From: Haladaptatus paucihalophilus DX253
Lineage (GTDB): Archaea > Halobacteriota > Halobacteria > Halobacteriales > Haladaptataceae
Direction of reading: 5' to 3'
Assembly: GCF_000376445.1 (NCBI RefSeq)
Contig: NZ_AQXI01000001.1
Location: 2,381,734 to 2,445,733 of the forward strand
DNA: 64,000 nucleotides
Shown: positions 8,505 to 18,769 of the stretch, piece after piece
Position numbering within the stretch: the first letter of the stretch is position 1
How the letters are laid out: the number at the start of each line of letters is the position of its first letter
Made by a program: the position numbers and the translations under genes
Notes under the pieces: model-generated
The model's database searches: none
What the model saw: only the letters and a program-made list of their open reading frames with translations
What the model was told of the DNA's origin: nothing

Positions 8505-8969
8505 TTACGATCCACTTTTCGGAGGGATTTCTCCGTCGAACTCGTACTCTTCTGCCCAGTTGATCGACGGATGGTCTATTTTCCCTTCGAAGCGAAGTTC
8601 CATCTTTTGCTCGGTTGCCTCGTCGATCGCTATCCAATAGGTTTTCTTGTTTCCAGGGTACCGAACAACAAACGCATCTATCTCTCCATCATACGTGTTC
8701 TCGTGATAGTTCCCACCCTTTGTCGTTTGGGTGTGAGTGTTGAACCGCATCGTTTTCTTTTTGTTCTGCCATGCGGTTTTACATTGAACTCGATATAAAT
8801 CTCCCATATCGTCTATTATCAAATCGTATTTGTCGTTGTCACCGAACGGAATTGAAACGCTATATCCATAGGATATCATCTCGTGGATTATCTTCGCCTC
8901 TGTTTTATCACCTCTATCTTTCGTGTTACCTCTCTCTTCTGACATCCGTTGAAATAGACTCGATTCCAT
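8505..8969 (-). CDS. PD-(D/E)XK endonuclease-like protein (group I intron-associated type)
   Basis: This 154-residue protein has the motif layout of small PD-(D/E)XK nucleases: an early KTEAKIIHEMISYGYSV helix, then YDLIIDD (catalytic Asp) and YRVQCKTA (Q-x-K variant). The closest family I recognise is the 'group I intron-associated PD-(D/E)XK' proteins, including the tRNA-intron enzyme I-Ssp6803I. Codon use is strikingly A+T-rich against its neighbours, a sign of transfer. ATG 8969 has a TATA-like TAATATATC about 25-30 bases upstream, so a leaderless start is likely. It sits between two identical tRNA-Asp genes in the same orientation. No intron is visible in either tRNA. It is likely a selfish nuclease, though its DNA target is unknown. 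Confidence 0.78.
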   Translation of the reverse strand: MESSLFQRMSEERGNTKDRGDKTEAKIIHEMISYGYSVSIPFGDNDKYDLIIDDMGDLYRVQCKTAWQNKKKTMRFNTHTQTTKGGNYHENTYDGEIDAFVVRYPGNKKTYWIAIDEATEQKMELRFEGKIDHPSINWAEEYEFDGEIPPKSGS

Positions 8970-9050
8970 CTTATTGACTATTTCGGTGCGTGATATATTA
9001 CTGGATCTTAATTGTATGATTGACTCGGATCGCTAATCGGCATTCAGCCA

Positions 9051-9071
9051 AGAAACGCCCGAGACAGAATT
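9051..9071 (-). repeat. Possible decayed tRNA-Asp 3' end
   Basis: AGAAACGCCCGAGACAGAAT resembles the repeat edge AGAAAGCGCCCGAGGCGGGAT, with scattered changes and no continuing tRNA structure. It may be a relic of an earlier tRNA-Asp duplication inside the element. The match is short and could be chance. Confidence 0.3.
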
Positions 9072-9188
9072 CGGCTTCCATCGAGGTTGAGAGATGGACC
9101 CACCACACACGAACTATTGTTCTATCTGGTAGTGTTCAAGGCCGAATCCAAATTCCCGTTTGCACAAAGACGGAAATAGCGGGTGCAC

Positions 9189-9304
9189 CGCTCGTGAATC
9201 GTTGTTCCGTTAGAAAGCGCCCGAGGCGGGATTTGAACCCGCGTCACAACCGTGACAGGGTTGTATGATGGGCCACTACACCACCCGGGCCTTCGACGCA
9301 TCTT
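9189..9304. repeat. Right copy of 116-bp direct repeat containing tRNA-Asp
   Basis: This is the partner of 8319-8434, differing at one base. The 754 bp between the two copies carry only the endonuclease gene and the short tRNA-like relic, so one repeat plus spacer forms an 870-bp unit. Confidence 0.93.
9218..9290 (-). tRNA. tRNA-Asp (GTC), upstream copy
   Basis: This has the same 73-base sequence as 8348-8420 and anticodon GTC. Its promoter side (9305 onward) differs from that of the other copy but still has a TTAAG element about 35 bases upstream. In the direction of transcription it comes first, followed by the endonuclease gene and the second tRNA-Asp. Confidence 0.97.
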
Positions 9305-9579
9305 TTCCTTTCTGGCTTGTACTCTTAAGGCTTTCCAAAGCCGTCCCGTGTGGGGGTTCGTACCGAGGGATGCTAACACATCCCGGTTGCCCAAACCATT
9401 TATACCAGAACGAAGTAGATACAGGTGTTCAGTTGGGAACTTCCGTCCATTTGTACGGGGGTTCGGGATAGCCGAGCGTGTGCGAACCGACTTAGCAAGT
9501 CTTAAATGAGTGCTGCGTGTAATACCCTGTAGTATCTCGTGATAGCCATTTCTCCCGCTAGCCGGAAACTCGCGCACAC
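9305..9579 (+). promoter_or_regulatory. Leader/promoter region of the RNA polymerase operon
   Basis: A TATA-like CATTTATACC at 9397-9406 would start transcription near 9428 and give a leader of about 150 bases before rpoH. A second candidate, CTTAAATGAG, lies at 9501-9510. Both are sequence inferences. The region also holds the divergent tRNA-Asp promoter. No open frame is convincing here. Confidence 0.45.
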
Positions 9580-9807
9580 ATGGTAGACGTAAGCCAACAC
9601 AAAATGGTTCCGGAGCACTCAATCGTCGATTCGGACGAAATCGACGAGGTGCTCGCGGAATACGACATCAAGAGTACAGACCTGCCGAAAATCAAGCGGA
9701 CCGACCCCGCGCTGCCGGACGACGCAGAGCCGGGTGACGTCATCAAAATCGTCCGCAACTCCCGAACGACGGAGAACGCCGTCGTGTATCGACTCGTGGT
9801 GGAATAA
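9580..9807 (+). CDS. rpoH: DNA-directed RNA polymerase subunit H (Rpo5)
   Basis: This 75-residue protein matches archaeal Rpo5/RpoH, the equivalent of the C-terminal domain of eukaryotic Rpb5. It has [19 protein letters not shown] at the N-terminus and [20 protein letters not shown] before the closing VIKIVRNS...VVYRLVV strands. It contacts DNA entering the polymerase jaw. It is the first gene of the rpo operon and its TAA overlaps the next ATG by one base. Confidence 0.97.
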   Translation: MVDVSQHKMVPEHSIVDSDEIDEVLAEYDIKSTDLPKIKRTDPALPDDAEPGDVIKIVRNSRTTENAVVYRLVVE

Positions 9808-11363
9808 TGCAACAGGAAGATCGACGCACACTATCGAGGGAGTATTTCTCGAAAGAACGACTCGCGGAGCATCACTATCGCTCGTTTAACGCCTTCCTGA
9901 ATCGCGGCATGCAGGAAGTCGTAACCGAGAAGGGAATAATCGACACGGACATCGGTGACAAGGAGGGCGAAGAACCGGTGTTCGTCGAACTCGGCGACAT
10001 TCGCGTGGTCACCCCGCGCGTACGTGAGGCGGACGGAAGCGAAGAGCTCCTGTATCCACAGGAAGCGCGCCTCCGCAACATCACGTACGCCGCACCGGTT
10101 TTCATGGAGATGACCATCGTCAAAGGAGAGGGCGACGACAAGCGCGTCGTCGACTCCACCGAGACGAAAGTCGGTCGGATGCCGATCATGGTCGGCTCTG
10201 AGAAGTGTAACATCGCCAACTTCGACAAGGAGGACCTGGTGGAGATCGGTGAGGACCCCGCCGACCCCGGCGGCTACTTCATCGTCAACGGCTCGGAGCG
10301 CGTGCTGATGACCTCCGAGGACCTCGCCCCGAACAAGATTCTCGCCGAGTACGACACGAAGTACGGCGACGAGATTCAGGTCGCAAAGACGTTCAGCCAA
10401 CGCCGCGGCTACCGCGCGCTGGTTCTCGTCGAGCGCTCGCGCGACGGCCTGCTCGAAGTGTCGTTCCCGTCGGTGTCCGGACGCGTGAACTTCGTCACGC
10501 TCGTTCGCGCGCTGGGACTCGAATCCGACGAGGAGATCGTCCACCGCGTCTCCGACGACCCGGAGATCGTGAAGTTCATGCTCGAAAACCTGGAGGCCGC
10601 CGAAGTCCAGACCCAAGAGGAGGCCATCGAAACCCTCGGGAAGCGGGTCGCCTCCGGACAGGGCAAGAACTACCAGCTGAAGCGTGCGAACTACGTCATC
10701 GACCGCTATCTCCTGCCGCACCTCCACGAGGACGGTGTCGAGGAAGAGGAAGTGCGCATCAACAAGGCGTACTACCTCGCGCGGATGGCCGAGGCGTGTT
10801 TCGAACTCGCGCTGGGACGCCGCGACTCCGACGACAAGGACCACTACGCCAACAAGCGGCTGAAGGTCTCCGGCGACCTCATGAAGGACCTGTTCCGCAC
10901 GGCGTTGAACAAACTGGCGCGCGACGTGAAGTACCAGCTCGAACGCGCGAACATGCGCAACCGGCAGTTGTCCGTGAACACGGTGGTTCGATCCGACGTT
11001 CTCACCGAACGTCTCGAACACCCGATTGCGACCGGGAACTGGGTTGGTGGCCGTTCCGGCGTCTCGCAGTTGGTCGACCGGACGGACTTCATGGGTGTGC
11101 TGTCACACCTTCGCCGTCTCCGCAGTCCGCTGTCGCGGAGCCAGCCTCACTTCGAGGCCCGTGACCTGCACGCGACCCAGTGGGGTCGTATCTGCCCGTC
11201 CGAGACGCCTGAGGGACCGAACTGTGGTCTGGTGAAGAACTTCGCGCAGGCGATGGAGCTGAGCCAGAACATCGAGGACGAACAGGAACTCAAACAGGAA
11301 CTGTCGTCGATGGGAGTCGAGGGGATTCCCGGAATCGAGAGCATCGAAGGGAGCGCAGACTGA
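9807..11363 (+). CDS. rpoB2: DNA-directed RNA polymerase subunit B'' (Rpo2 N-terminal)
   Basis: This 518-residue protein corresponds to the N-terminal half of bacterial beta/eukaryotic Rpb2: protrusion, lobe and part of the fork. Segments [37 protein letters not shown] and [17 protein letters not shown] are family hallmarks. In halophiles rpoB is split; the rest is the next gene, joined through a TGATG overlap, giving tight coupling of the two halves. Confidence 0.98.
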   Translation: MQQEDRRTLSREYFSKERLAEHHYRSFNAFLNRGMQEVVTEKGIIDTDIGDKEGEEPVFVELGDIRVVTPRVREADGSEELLYPQEARLRNITYAAPVFMEMTIVKGEGDDKRVVDSTETKVGRMPIMVGSEKCNIANFDKEDLVEIGEDPADPGGYFIVNGSERVLMTSEDLAPNKILAEYDTKYGDEIQVAKTFSQRRGYRALVLVERSRDGLLEVSFPSVSGRVNFVTLVRALGLESDEEIVHRVSDDPEIVKFMLENLEAAEVQTQEEAIETLGKRVASGQGKNYQLKRANYVIDRYLLPHLHEDGVEEEEVRINKAYYLARMAEACFELALGRRDSDDKDHYANKRLKVSGDLMKDLFRTALNKLARDVKYQLERANMRNRQLSVNTVVRSDVLTERLEHPIATGNWVGGRSGVSQLVDRTDFMGVLSHLRRLRSPLSRSQPHFEARDLHATQWGRICPSETPEGPNCGLVKNFAQAMELSQNIEDEQELKQELSSMGVEGIPGIESIEGSAD

Positions 11364-13189
11364 TGAGTCAGGGACGAGAAGCGAAAGTATACGTCAACGG
11401 CAGTTTGGTCGGGACGCACCCCGACCCCGAACAGCTCGCAAATCAGGTACGAGAGGCACGTCGGCGCGGCGACGTGAGCGAGATGGTGAACGTCTCGGTC
11501 AAGGGACGGACCAGCGAAGTCATCATCAACGCGGACGCGGGTCGTGCCCGCCGTCCGCTGCTCGTGGTCGAAGACGGCGAGACTCGTATCACGGACGAGG
11601 AAGTCGAGGCGCTCAACCAGGGCGACCTCTCGTTCGACGAACTCGTCGAGCGCGGTAAGATCGAGTTCATCGACGCCGAGGAAGAAGAGGACATCTACGT
11701 CGCGGTCGACGACGACGAGTTGAACGAGGACCACACGCACCTCGAAATCGACCCGCAGCTCATCTTCGGTATCGGTGCCGGGATGATTCCGTACCCGGAA
11801 CACAACGCCAGCCCGCGCATTACGATGGGTGCGGGGATGATGAAGCAGTCCATCGGGTTGCCGTCGGCGAACTATCGAATTCGCCCGGACACGCGCCAGC
11901 ACCTCTTCCACTATCCGCAGCTCTCCATGGTGAAGACGCAGACGACGGAGCAGATCGGGTTCGACGACCGACCCGCCGCCCAGAACTTCACCGTCGCGGT
12001 CATGAGCTACGAAGGGTTCAACATCGAGGACGCGCTCGTCATGAACAAAGGCTCGGTCGAACGCGCGCTCGCTCGTTCGCACTTCTTCCGGACCTACGAG
12101 GGTGAAGAACGTCGCTACCCCGGTGGACAGGAGGACCGCTTCGAGATTCCGAGCGACGACGTTCGCGGTGCCCGTGGCGAGGACGCGTACACGCACCTCG
12201 ACGAGGACGGACTGGTCAACCCCGAGACGCGCGTGGACGAAAACAGCGTTCTGCTCGGCAAGACGAGTCCGCCCCGGTTCCTCGAAGAACCGGACGACAT
12301 GGGCGGACTGTCGCCGCAGAAACGCCGCGAGACGAGCGTTACGATGCGCTCGGGCGAATCAGGCGTCGTGGACACCGTGACGCTGATGGAGGGTGAGGAC
12401 GGCTCGAAGCTCTCCAAGGTGTCGGTGCGCGACGAGCGAATTCCCGAACTCGGGGACAAATTCGCGTCGCGGCACGGACAGAAAGGTGTCGTCGGCCACA
12501 TCGCGCCGCAGGAGGACATGCCCTTCACGCAGGAGGGCGTCGTTCCCGACCTCATCGTTAACCCGCACGCGTTGCCGTCGCGCATGACGGTCGGTCACGT
12601 GCTGGAGATGATCGGCGGAAAGGTCGGTGCGATGGAAGGTCGCCGAGTCGACGGGACGGCCTTCTCCGGCGAAGACAAAGAAGAACTCCGCTCGGCGCTG
12701 CAAGAGCGCGGCTACAAGTCGTCCGGCAAGGAGATAATGTACTCCGGCGTGACGGGCGAGAAGATCGAGGCGGAGATTTTCGTCGGCACCATTCTCTATC
12801 ACAAGCTCTACCACATGGTGTCGAACAAACTCCACGCCCGGTCGCGCGGCCCGGTGCAGGTGCTGACGCGCCAGCCGACGGAAGGTCGTGCCCGCGAAGG
12901 TGGTCTCCGTATCGGGACCATGGAGCGTGACTGTTTCGTCGGACACGGCGCGGCACTGGCGCTCAAAGAACGGCTTCTCGACTCCTCCGACCGCGAGTGG
13001 ATCTACGTCTGCGGTCAGTGTGGCATGAGCGCGGTCGAGAACATCGACCAGAACCGCGTTTACTGCCCGAACTGCGAGGAGGAAACGGACATTCACGAAA
13101 TCGATATGAGCTACGCTTTCAAGCTCCTGCTCGACGAGATGAAAGCCCTCGGCATCGCGCCGCGACTCGAACTGGAGGATACAGTCTAA
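11363..13189 (+). CDS. rpoB1: DNA-directed RNA polymerase subunit B' (Rpo2 C-terminal)
   Basis: This 608-residue protein holds the catalytic hybrid-binding part of Rpb2, including [32 protein letters not shown] and the C-terminal zinc site CGQCGM...CPNC. It completes the split beta-like subunit begun by rpoB2, directs RNA-DNA hybrid contacts and clamps onto A'. Two bases separate it from rpoA1. Confidence 0.98.
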   Translation: MSQGREAKVYVNGSLVGTHPDPEQLANQVREARRRGDVSEMVNVSVKGRTSEVIINADAGRARRPLLVVEDGETRITDEEVEALNQGDLSFDELVERGKIEFIDAEEEEDIYVAVDDDELNEDHTHLEIDPQLIFGIGAGMIPYPEHNASPRITMGAGMMKQSIGLPSANYRIRPDTRQHLFHYPQLSMVKTQTTEQIGFDDRPAAQNFTVAVMSYEGFNIEDALVMNKGSVERALARSHFFRTYEGEERRYPGGQEDRFEIPSDDVRGARGEDAYTHLDEDGLVNPETRVDENSVLLGKTSPPRFLEEPDDMGGLSPQKRRETSVTMRSGESGVVDTVTLMEGEDGSKLSKVSVRDERIPELGDKFASRHGQKGVVGHIAPQEDMPFTQEGVVPDLIVNPHALPSRMTVGHVLEMIGGKVGAMEGRRVDGTAFSGEDKEELRSALQERGYKSSGKEIMYSGVTGEKIEAEIFVGTILYHKLYHMVSNKLHARSRGPVQVLTRQPTEGRAREGGLRIGTMERDCFVGHGAALALKERLLDSSDREWIYVCGQCGMSAVENIDQNRVYCPNCEEETDIHEIDMSYAFKLLLDEMKALGIAPRLELEDTV

Positions 13190-13190
13190 A

Positions 13191-16121
13191 ATGTCAACGA
13201 ATCAAACTCCCAAGGAGATCGGTTCCGTCAGCTTCGGCCTGATGGACCCGGAGGAGTACCGAGAAATGTCGGCGACGAAAATCATCACCGCCGACACCTA
13301 CGACGACGACGGATTCCCCATCGACATGGGGCTAATGGACCCGCGATTGGGCGTCATCGACCCCGGTCTGGAGTGTAAGACGTGCGGGCAACACTCAGGC
13401 TCGTGTAACGGCCACTTCGGTCACATCGAACTGGCTGCCCCCGTCATCCACGTCGGATTCACGAAACTCATCCGTCGTCTCCTTCGCGGTACCTGCCGCG
13501 ACTGTTCCCGACTCCTCCTGACCGAGGAGGAAAAGGAGAAGTACCGCGGCATGCTCACGCGGACGAAGGAACTCGGCAACGACATCACTGATGTGACGAA
13601 GGCGGCGATTCGAGAGGCGCGGAAGAAGGACCGGTGTCCGCACTGTGGTGAGGTTCAGTACGACATCAACCACGAAAAGCCGACGACCTACTACGAGGTC
13701 CAGCAGGTGCTCACGAGCGAATACTCGGAGCGCATCGCGTCCCGGATGCAGGGTCGAAACGAGGAGGGCGACGAGGACGAAGACCTCGAACCCGTCTCGC
13801 CACAGGAGTTGGCGGACAAGACGGACATCGACCTCTCGCGCATCAACCAGATAATCTCCGGCGAATTCCGTCCGCGCGAGGCGGACCGGAAGGCCATCGA
13901 GAAGGCGCTTTCCATCGACCTGACGACCGAGGACATGAACAAGCTGATGCCCTCGGACATCCGCGACTGGTTCGAAGACATCCCGGACCAGGACATCGAA
14001 GCGCTCGGTATCGATTCGAGTCGCTCGCGCCCCGAGTGGATGATTCTGACCGTCCTGCCGGTGCCGCCGGTGACGGCTCGTCCGTCTATCACGCTGGACA
14101 ACGGCCAGCGCTCCGAGGACGACCTGACCCACAAGCTGGTGGACATCATCCGCATCAACCAGCGGTTCATGGAGAACCGTGAGGCCGGTGCGCCACAGCT
14201 CATCATCGAGGACCTGTGGGAACTGCTCCAGTACCACGTCACGACGTTCATGGACAACGAGATTTCGGGCACGCCGCCCGCCCGTCACCGCTCCGGGCGT
14301 CCGCTGAAGACGCTCTCCCAGCGGTTGAAGGGGAAGGAAGGTCGCTTCCGTGGCTCGCTGTCCGGGAAACGCGTGAACTTCTCGGCACGGACCGTCATCT
14401 CGCCGGACCCGACGCTCTCGCTGAACGAGGTCGGCGTCCCGCGACGGGTCGCCCGCGAGATGACCCAGACGATGAACGTCACGCCGCGAAGCATCGAGGA
14501 GGCCCGACGCTACGTTCGAAACGGACCGGAGGGTCACCCCGGCGCGAACTACGTCAAGCGGCCGGACGGACGACGATTGAAGGTCACCGAGAAGAACTGC
14601 GAGGAACTCGCGGAGAAGGTCGAACCGGGATGGGAGGTCAACCGACACCTCATCGACGGCGACATCGTTATCTTCAACCGACAGCCGTCGTTGCACCGGA
14701 TGTCCATCATGGCCCACGAAGTGGTCGTGATGCCGTACAAGACGTTCCGGCTGAACACCGTCGTTTGTCCGCCGTACAACGCCGACTTCGACGGGGACGA
14801 GATGAACATGCACGCGCTCCAGAACGAGGAAGCACGCGCGGAGGCGCGCGTGCTCATGCGCGTGCAGGAACAAATCATCTCCCCGCGCTTCGGTGAGAAC
14901 ATCATCGGCGCGATTCAGGACCACATCTCGGGAACGTATCTCCTCACCCACCACAATCCGCACTTCAACGAGACGCAGGCGCTCGACCTGCTCCGTGCGA
15001 CGCGGATCGACGAACTGCCGGAAGAGGACGGGACGGAGGAGGACGGAACCCCGTACTGGACGGGACAGACGCTGTTCTCGGAACTCCTGCCGAACGGCAT
15101 CGAACTCGAGTTCACGAGCTCGACGGGCGACACCGTGGTCATCGAAAACGGTCAGCTCATCGAAGGGACGATAGACGAGGACGCGGTCGGCGCGTTCGGC
15201 GGGGAGATCGTCGATACCATCTGTAAGGAGTACGGCGAAACCCGTGCCCGTCACTTCATCAACGAAGTCGCGACGCTGGCGATGCGTGCCATCATGCACT
15301 TCGGGTTCTCCATCGGTATCGACGACGAGACGATTCCGGTGGGCGCACAGGAGCAGATCGACGAAGCCATCGACAACGCCTACGAACGCGTTCAGGACCT
15401 CATCCAAACGTACGAGAACGGCGATCTGGAATCGCTTCCGGGTCGAACCGTCGACGAGACGTTGGAGATGAAGATCATGCAGACGCTCGGCAAGGCGCGT
15501 GACTCCGCCGGTGACATCGCGGAGGACCACTTCGCCAGCGACAACCCGGCGGTCATCATGGCCGACTCCGGTGCGCGTGGGTCGCTGCTCAACCTGACCC
15601 AGATGGCCGGCTGTGTCGGCCAGCAGGCAGTTCGGGGCGAGCGCATCAACCGCGGATACGAGGACCGAACGCTCTCGCACTATCAGGCCGACGACCTGTC
15701 TGCCGACGCCCACGGCTTCGTGGAACACTCCTACACCGGCGGTCTGACGCCGCTCGAGTTCTTCTTCCACGCGATGGGTGGTCGTGAGGGGCTGGTGGAC
15801 ACGGCAGTTCGGACGTCCAAGTCCGGCTACCTCCAGCGCCGCCTCATCAACGCCTTGTCCGAACTCGAAACCCAGTACGACGGAACGGTGCGCGACAGCA
15901 GCGACACCATCGTCCAATTCGAATTCGGCGAGGACGGTACCTCGCCGACGCAGGTCTCCTCGGACGAGGAGAACCCGATAGACGTCGCAGGAATCGCGGA
16001 CCAGATTCTCGAAGAGGAGTTCGACAGCGAGGACCGCAAACTCGAATTCCTCGGCGAACGGCAGCCGCCGACGAATCTGTCCGAACACGCAGACACACGG
16101 CAGGTGGAATCAGATGACTAA
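13191..16121 (+). CDS. rpoA1: DNA-directed RNA polymerase subunit A' (Rpo1 N-terminal)
   Basis: This is the 976-residue largest subunit, N-terminal part. It shows the clamp zinc site [20 protein letters not shown], the magnesium-binding catalytic loop [12 protein letters not shown], the bridge-helix region ([20 protein letters not shown]), and rudder/funnel segments. Length fits haloarchaeal RpoA1. Its 3' end overlaps rpoA2 by eight bases, so the two halves of the largest subunit are translationally coupled. Confidence 0.98.
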   Translation: MSTNQTPKEIGSVSFGLMDPEEYREMSATKIITADTYDDDGFPIDMGLMDPRLGVIDPGLECKTCGQHSGSCNGHFGHIELAAPVIHVGFTKLIRRLLRGTCRDCSRLLLTEEEKEKYRGMLTRTKELGNDITDVTKAAIREARKKDRCPHCGEVQYDINHEKPTTYYEVQQVLTSEYSERIASRMQGRNEEGDEDEDLEPVSPQELADKTDIDLSRINQIISGEFRPREADRKAIEKALSIDLTTEDMNKLMPSDIRDWFEDIPDQDIEALGIDSSRSRPEWMILTVLPVPPVTARPSITLDNGQRSEDDLTHKLVDIIRINQRFMENREAGAPQLIIEDLWELLQYHVTTFMDNEISGTPPARHRSGRPLKTLSQRLKGKEGRFRGSLSGKRVNFSARTVISPDPTLSLNEVGVPRRVAREMTQTMNVTPRSIEEARRYVRNGPEGHPGANYVKRPDGRRLKVTEKNCEELAEKVEPGWEVNRHLIDGDIVIFNRQPSLHRMSIMAHEVVVMPYKTFRLNTVVCPPYNADFDGDEMNMHALQNEEARAEARVLMRVQEQIISPRFGENIIGAIQDHISGTYLLTHHNPHFNETQALDLLRATRIDELPEEDGTEEDGTPYWTGQTLFSELLPNGIELEFTSSTGDTVVIENGQLIEGTIDEDAVGAFGGEIVDTICKEYGETRARHFINEVATLAMRAIMHFGFSIGIDDETIPVGAQEQIDEAIDNAYERVQDLIQTYENGDLESLPGRTVDETLEMKIMQTLGKARDSAGDIAEDHFASDNPAVIMADSGARGSLLNLTQMAGCVGQQAVRGERINRGYEDRTLSHYQADDLSADAHGFVEHSYTGGLTPLEFFFHAMGGREGLVDTAVRTSKSGYLQRRLINALSELETQYDGTVRDSSDTIVQFEFGEDGTSPTQVSSDEENPIDVAGIADQILEEEFDSEDRKLEFLGERQPPTNLSEHADTRQVESDD

Positions 16122-17295
16122 GATAACTGACGACATCGAAGCGATCGTCGAGGATACGGAACTTCCCCGACGACTCAAGGACGAAGTGTACGAGACCATC
16201 GAATCGCGCGATGGTATCTCGCTCGAACAGGTGACGGACATCGCCAAAGCGGTCGAACACCGCTACCTCGACACGCGGGTCGACCCGCTCGACCCCGTGG
16301 GAACGGTGAGCGCACAGTCGATCGGCGAACCGGGAACGCAGATGACGATGAACACGTTCCACTACGCGGGCGTGGCGGAGATGGACGTGACGCAGGGGCT
16401 TCCGCGCCTCATCGAACTCGTGGACGCACGGAAGACGCCCGACACGCCCATCATGACCGTCTATCTGGAAGACGAGTACGCGGAAAACCGCGAGAAGGCA
16501 CACGAAGTCGTCTGGAACATCGAGGCGACGAAAATCCTCGCGCTCGGTGACATCTCGACGAACGTCGCCGACATGATCGTGTCCATCAACCTGAACGAGG
16601 ACACGCTCGAAGAGCGGATGATAACCATCGACGAGGTTGCATCCATCATCGAGGACAGTCTGGGCGTCCAGACGACACAACAGGGGTCGGTCATCGAGTT
16701 CGGTCCCGACCAGCCGAGTTACCGCAAACTCCTGCAGTTGGTCGAGGAACTCCGCGAAATCGTCTTCAAGGGTATCGAGGAGATCTCCCGCGTCGTCATT
16801 CGCCGCGAATCGCTCGACGACGGCGAGGAGTTCGTCCTCTACACCGAGGGGTCGGCGTTCAGCGACACGCTCGAAATCGAGGGCGTCGATGCCTCCCGGA
16901 CGACGTGTAACAACATCCACGAGATTTACCGAACGCTCGGCGTCGAGGCGGCCCGCGAATCCATCATCGAGGAGACGATGGACACGCTGGAAGAACAGGG
17001 TCTCGGCGACGTGAACGTTCGGCACCTGATGCTCGTGGCCGACATCATGACCAACCGTGGTACTATCGAATCCATCGGCCGACACGGTATCTCCGGCAGC
17101 AAGGAGTCCGTCCTCGCACGTGCGGCGTTCGAGGTGACGGTGAACCACCTGCTCGATGCCGCCATTCACGGCGAAGTCGATGACCTGAACGGCGTTATCG
17201 AGAACGTCATCGTCGGTAAACCGATCAAACTCGGAACGGGCGACGTGAACCTCCGGATGGGTTCGGTTAGTCGCGGTGCGGAACCGTCCGACTGA
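16114..17295 (+). CDS. rpoA2: DNA-directed RNA polymerase subunit A'' (Rpo1 C-terminal)
   Basis: This 393-residue protein is the C-terminal part of the largest polymerase subunit. [20 protein letters not shown] and [18 protein letters not shown] mark the trigger-loop region, and [20 protein letters not shown] marks the cleft/jaw end. It works with A' to form the active site. Its stop and the nusA start share one base. Confidence 0.98.
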   Translation: MTKITDDIEAIVEDTELPRRLKDEVYETIESRDGISLEQVTDIAKAVEHRYLDTRVDPLDPVGTVSAQSIGEPGTQMTMNTFHYAGVAEMDVTQGLPRLIELVDARKTPDTPIMTVYLEDEYAENREKAHEVVWNIEATKILALGDISTNVADMIVSINLNEDTLEERMITIDEVASIIEDSLGVQTTQQGSVIEFGPDQPSYRKLLQLVEELREIVFKGIEEISRVVIRRESLDDGEEFVLYTEGSAFSDTLEIEGVDASRTTCNNIHEIYRTLGVEAARESIIEETMDTLEEQGLGDVNVRHLMLVADIMTNRGTIESIGRHGISGSKESVLARAAFEVTVNHLLDAAIHGEVDDLNGVIENVIVGKPIKLGTGDVNLRMGSVSRGAEPSD

Positions 17296-17723
17296 TGACG
17301 GTAACGCTCACCGACACGGCGCGACAGTACATCGCCCTCTTCGAGGACGAGACGGGTGCGACCGCCCGTGATTGTGTCGTCCTCGGTGACGACGACAAGC
17401 GTGTCATCTTCGTCGTCAAACCCGGCGAGATGGGACAGGCCATCGGACCGGGCGGAAAACACGTTCGGAGCGTTGAGGAGCAACTCGGTGCGGACGTGGA
17501 ACTCGTCGAAGACGCGGACGAACCTGATCGATTCGTGGTCAACGCGTTGGCACCGGCGGAGGTCCGTCACGTCACCATCAGCGAAAACGACGATACCGTC
17601 GCCTACGCCGAGGTGGCACAGCAGGACACCGGCGTCGCCATCGGGACGGACGGGCGCAACATCGAAGCCGCGAAACTGCTGGTGTCGCGCCACTTCGACG
17701 TGGACGACATCCAGTTGACCTAA
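17295..17723 (+). CDS. nusA: NusA-like transcription termination factor (KH domains)
   Basis: This 142-residue protein is made mainly of two KH RNA-binding domains: VVKPGEMGQAIGPGGKHVRS and GVAIGTDGRNIEAAKLLV carry the GxxG-type loops. It is shorter than bacterial NusA because archaeal versions lack the polymerase-binding and S1 domains. It is the last gene of the rpo operon; a strong hairpin follows about 25 bases after the stop. Confidence 0.95.
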   Translation: MTVTLTDTARQYIALFEDETGATARDCVVLGDDDKRVIFVVKPGEMGQAIGPGGKHVRSVEEQLGADVELVEDADEPDRFVVNALAPAEVRHVTISENDDTVAYAEVAQQDTGVAIGTDGRNIEAAKLLVSRHFDVDDIQLT

Positions 17724-17746
17724 CCCACCTTTTTCTGCGGTCGTGA

Positions 17747-17775
17747 GCAGAGCGCGAGTTGCGCTCGCGCTCTGC
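17747..17775. terminator. 12-bp hairpin after the rpo operon
   Basis: GCAGAGCGCGAG and CTCGCGCTCTGC form a perfect stem around a five-base loop. The preceding CCACCTTTTTCTG (about 17725-17737) supplies a T-rich run typical of archaeal termination, although it lies before rather than after the stem. The same hairpin-then-element layout recurs at 52868-52936. Confidence 0.5.
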
Positions 17776-17820
17776 CTTACTCCCTCGAAAGAGCGGGACC
17801 AAAAGCCAGCGCTCCTCCCG
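17776..17820. repeat. Intergenic element copy A
   Basis: The pattern CTCCCT-NN-AAAG-N-GA-Y-CAAAAGC-N-GCTCCTCC is shared with 27707-27747 and 52901-52936. Here the core reads GGGACCAAAAGC, followed four bases later by GCTCCTCC. It sits between nusA and a membrane-protein gene. A run of TCGCTCACTGCG-like inverted bits follows to about 17890. Confidence 0.55.
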
Positions 17821-18017
17821 TCGCTCACTGCGTTCGCTTTGGTCGTCGCTCGGCCCGCTCGCCGGTCGCTCCGCTCCCGCTCGCGGTGGGTGGTCGTCAT
17901 TCGCGGCGGCGACACGGATTACTGATTTTTCGGGACGTTCGGACGACCTGCACATCGACACGTTCTCGGAGCGTCGGGGATGGTCGGCACAACCGCCGAG
18001 AGTAACGCGCGTGTCAA

Positions 18018-18027
18018 GATTTATCTT
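18018..18027 (+). promoter_or_regulatory. TATA-like box for the membrane protein gene
   Basis: GATTTATCTT is centred 27 bases before ATG 18049, which decides the start against in-frame codons upstream and implies a leaderless transcript. Confidence 0.6.
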
Positions 18028-18048
18028 AGCGAATCACCATTTTTGAGT

Positions 18049-18618
18049 ATGAATCTCCGCTCCCTCGTCCGCTCCCAGCGGGCGCTCGCTTTTCCGTTCG
18101 TCGCCGTTCTGTACCCGCTCCTCTGGTTCATCATACGTGATGCGGACATCGCGGCGGCGTACGGTGACTCCGGCGTCGTTCCGCGGGCACTCGGATTCAC
18201 CGCGGGTGCCGTGGTCGTGAGCTACGTCGTCGCCGTCGCGGTCGTCGAAGTGGTCGATGGAGATTCGGATTCGGCTTCGGCGTGGAGGCGCTGGCTGTTC
18301 GCCCCCTCGAATCGCGCACTCGCGCTGTTCGCGGTCGTTTCGTTGCTGCTCGGGGTTCAACTACTCGACGTGACGCCGACGCCGGTGTGGCTTCGTGACG
18401 TCGAGCGACTGCTCGGTGTCGCCGTCGGGTGGCCCCTCATTGTGACGTACCTCGGTGGGTTCGGCCTGAGCGTGCTTCTCGGAGAATCGCTCGGCGTCCA
18501 ATTCGTTGCCGTGGCCGTCGGCGTTTCGCTGTCGGTGGCGTGGTTGTTCGTCCTGTTCGGATGGTTTACGGACGCCGTTTCGCGGGCGTCGGGGATGGGA
18601 ACCCTGCTGAACCGATGA
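18049..18618 (+). CDS. Multi-pass membrane protein, unknown function
   Basis: This 189-residue protein has about five or six hydrophobic segments: LAFPFVAVLYPLLWFII, AVVVSYVVAVAVVEVV, ALALFAVVSLLLGVQLL, VAVGWPLIVTYLGGFGLSVL and a final FVAVAVGVSLSVAWLFVLF. Charged linkers separate them. There is no catalytic motif. It has its own leaderless promoter and separates the rpo genes from rpsL, where many haloarchaea have little or nothing. I do not recognise a characterised family. Confidence 0.65.
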   Translation: MNLRSLVRSQRALAFPFVAVLYPLLWFIIRDADIAAAYGDSGVVPRALGFTAGAVVVSYVVAVAVVEVVDGDSDSASAWRRWLFAPSNRALALFAVVSLLLGVQLLDVTPTPVWLRDVERLLGVAVGWPLIVTYLGGFGLSVLLGESLGVQFVAVAVGVSLSVAWLFVLFGWFTDAVSRASGMGTLLNR

Positions 18619-18736
18619 TGCGGTCCGGTTTGAACGAACCCGTTGGCTCGGCTTAGAATCATTGAAACGGTCTCAAATCGCTTTATCGGCCCCTTTCGAG
18701 CGACCTGCGGGCGTTTCGCCGCTTCCAAAAGGGGAC

Positions 18737-18746
18737 GCTTAAGTAC
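18737..18746 (+). promoter_or_regulatory. TATA-like box for rpsL-rpsG
   Basis: GCTTAAGTAC is centred 28 bases before the rpsL ATG, the usual spacing for a leaderless archaeal transcript. It shows that the ribosomal pair has its own promoter rather than depending only on read-through from rpo genes. Confidence 0.6.
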
Positions 18747-18769
18747 CTTCGTCGGATAGTCCACTGCAT

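Noticed and set aside
9460-9490. GGGATAGCCGAGCG as a tRNA or snoRNA start
   Set aside because: No anticodon or T-arm follows; treated as part of the rpo leader.
13395-16088. Very long minus-strand open frame opposite rpoA1 (also opposite fusA, tuf, rpoB genes and the RND/CARDB operon)
   Set aside because: High-G+C codon bias leaves stop-free antisense frames. The plus-strand proteins are unmistakable and the antisense translations are low-complexity, rich in Arg/His/Val with no family motifs.
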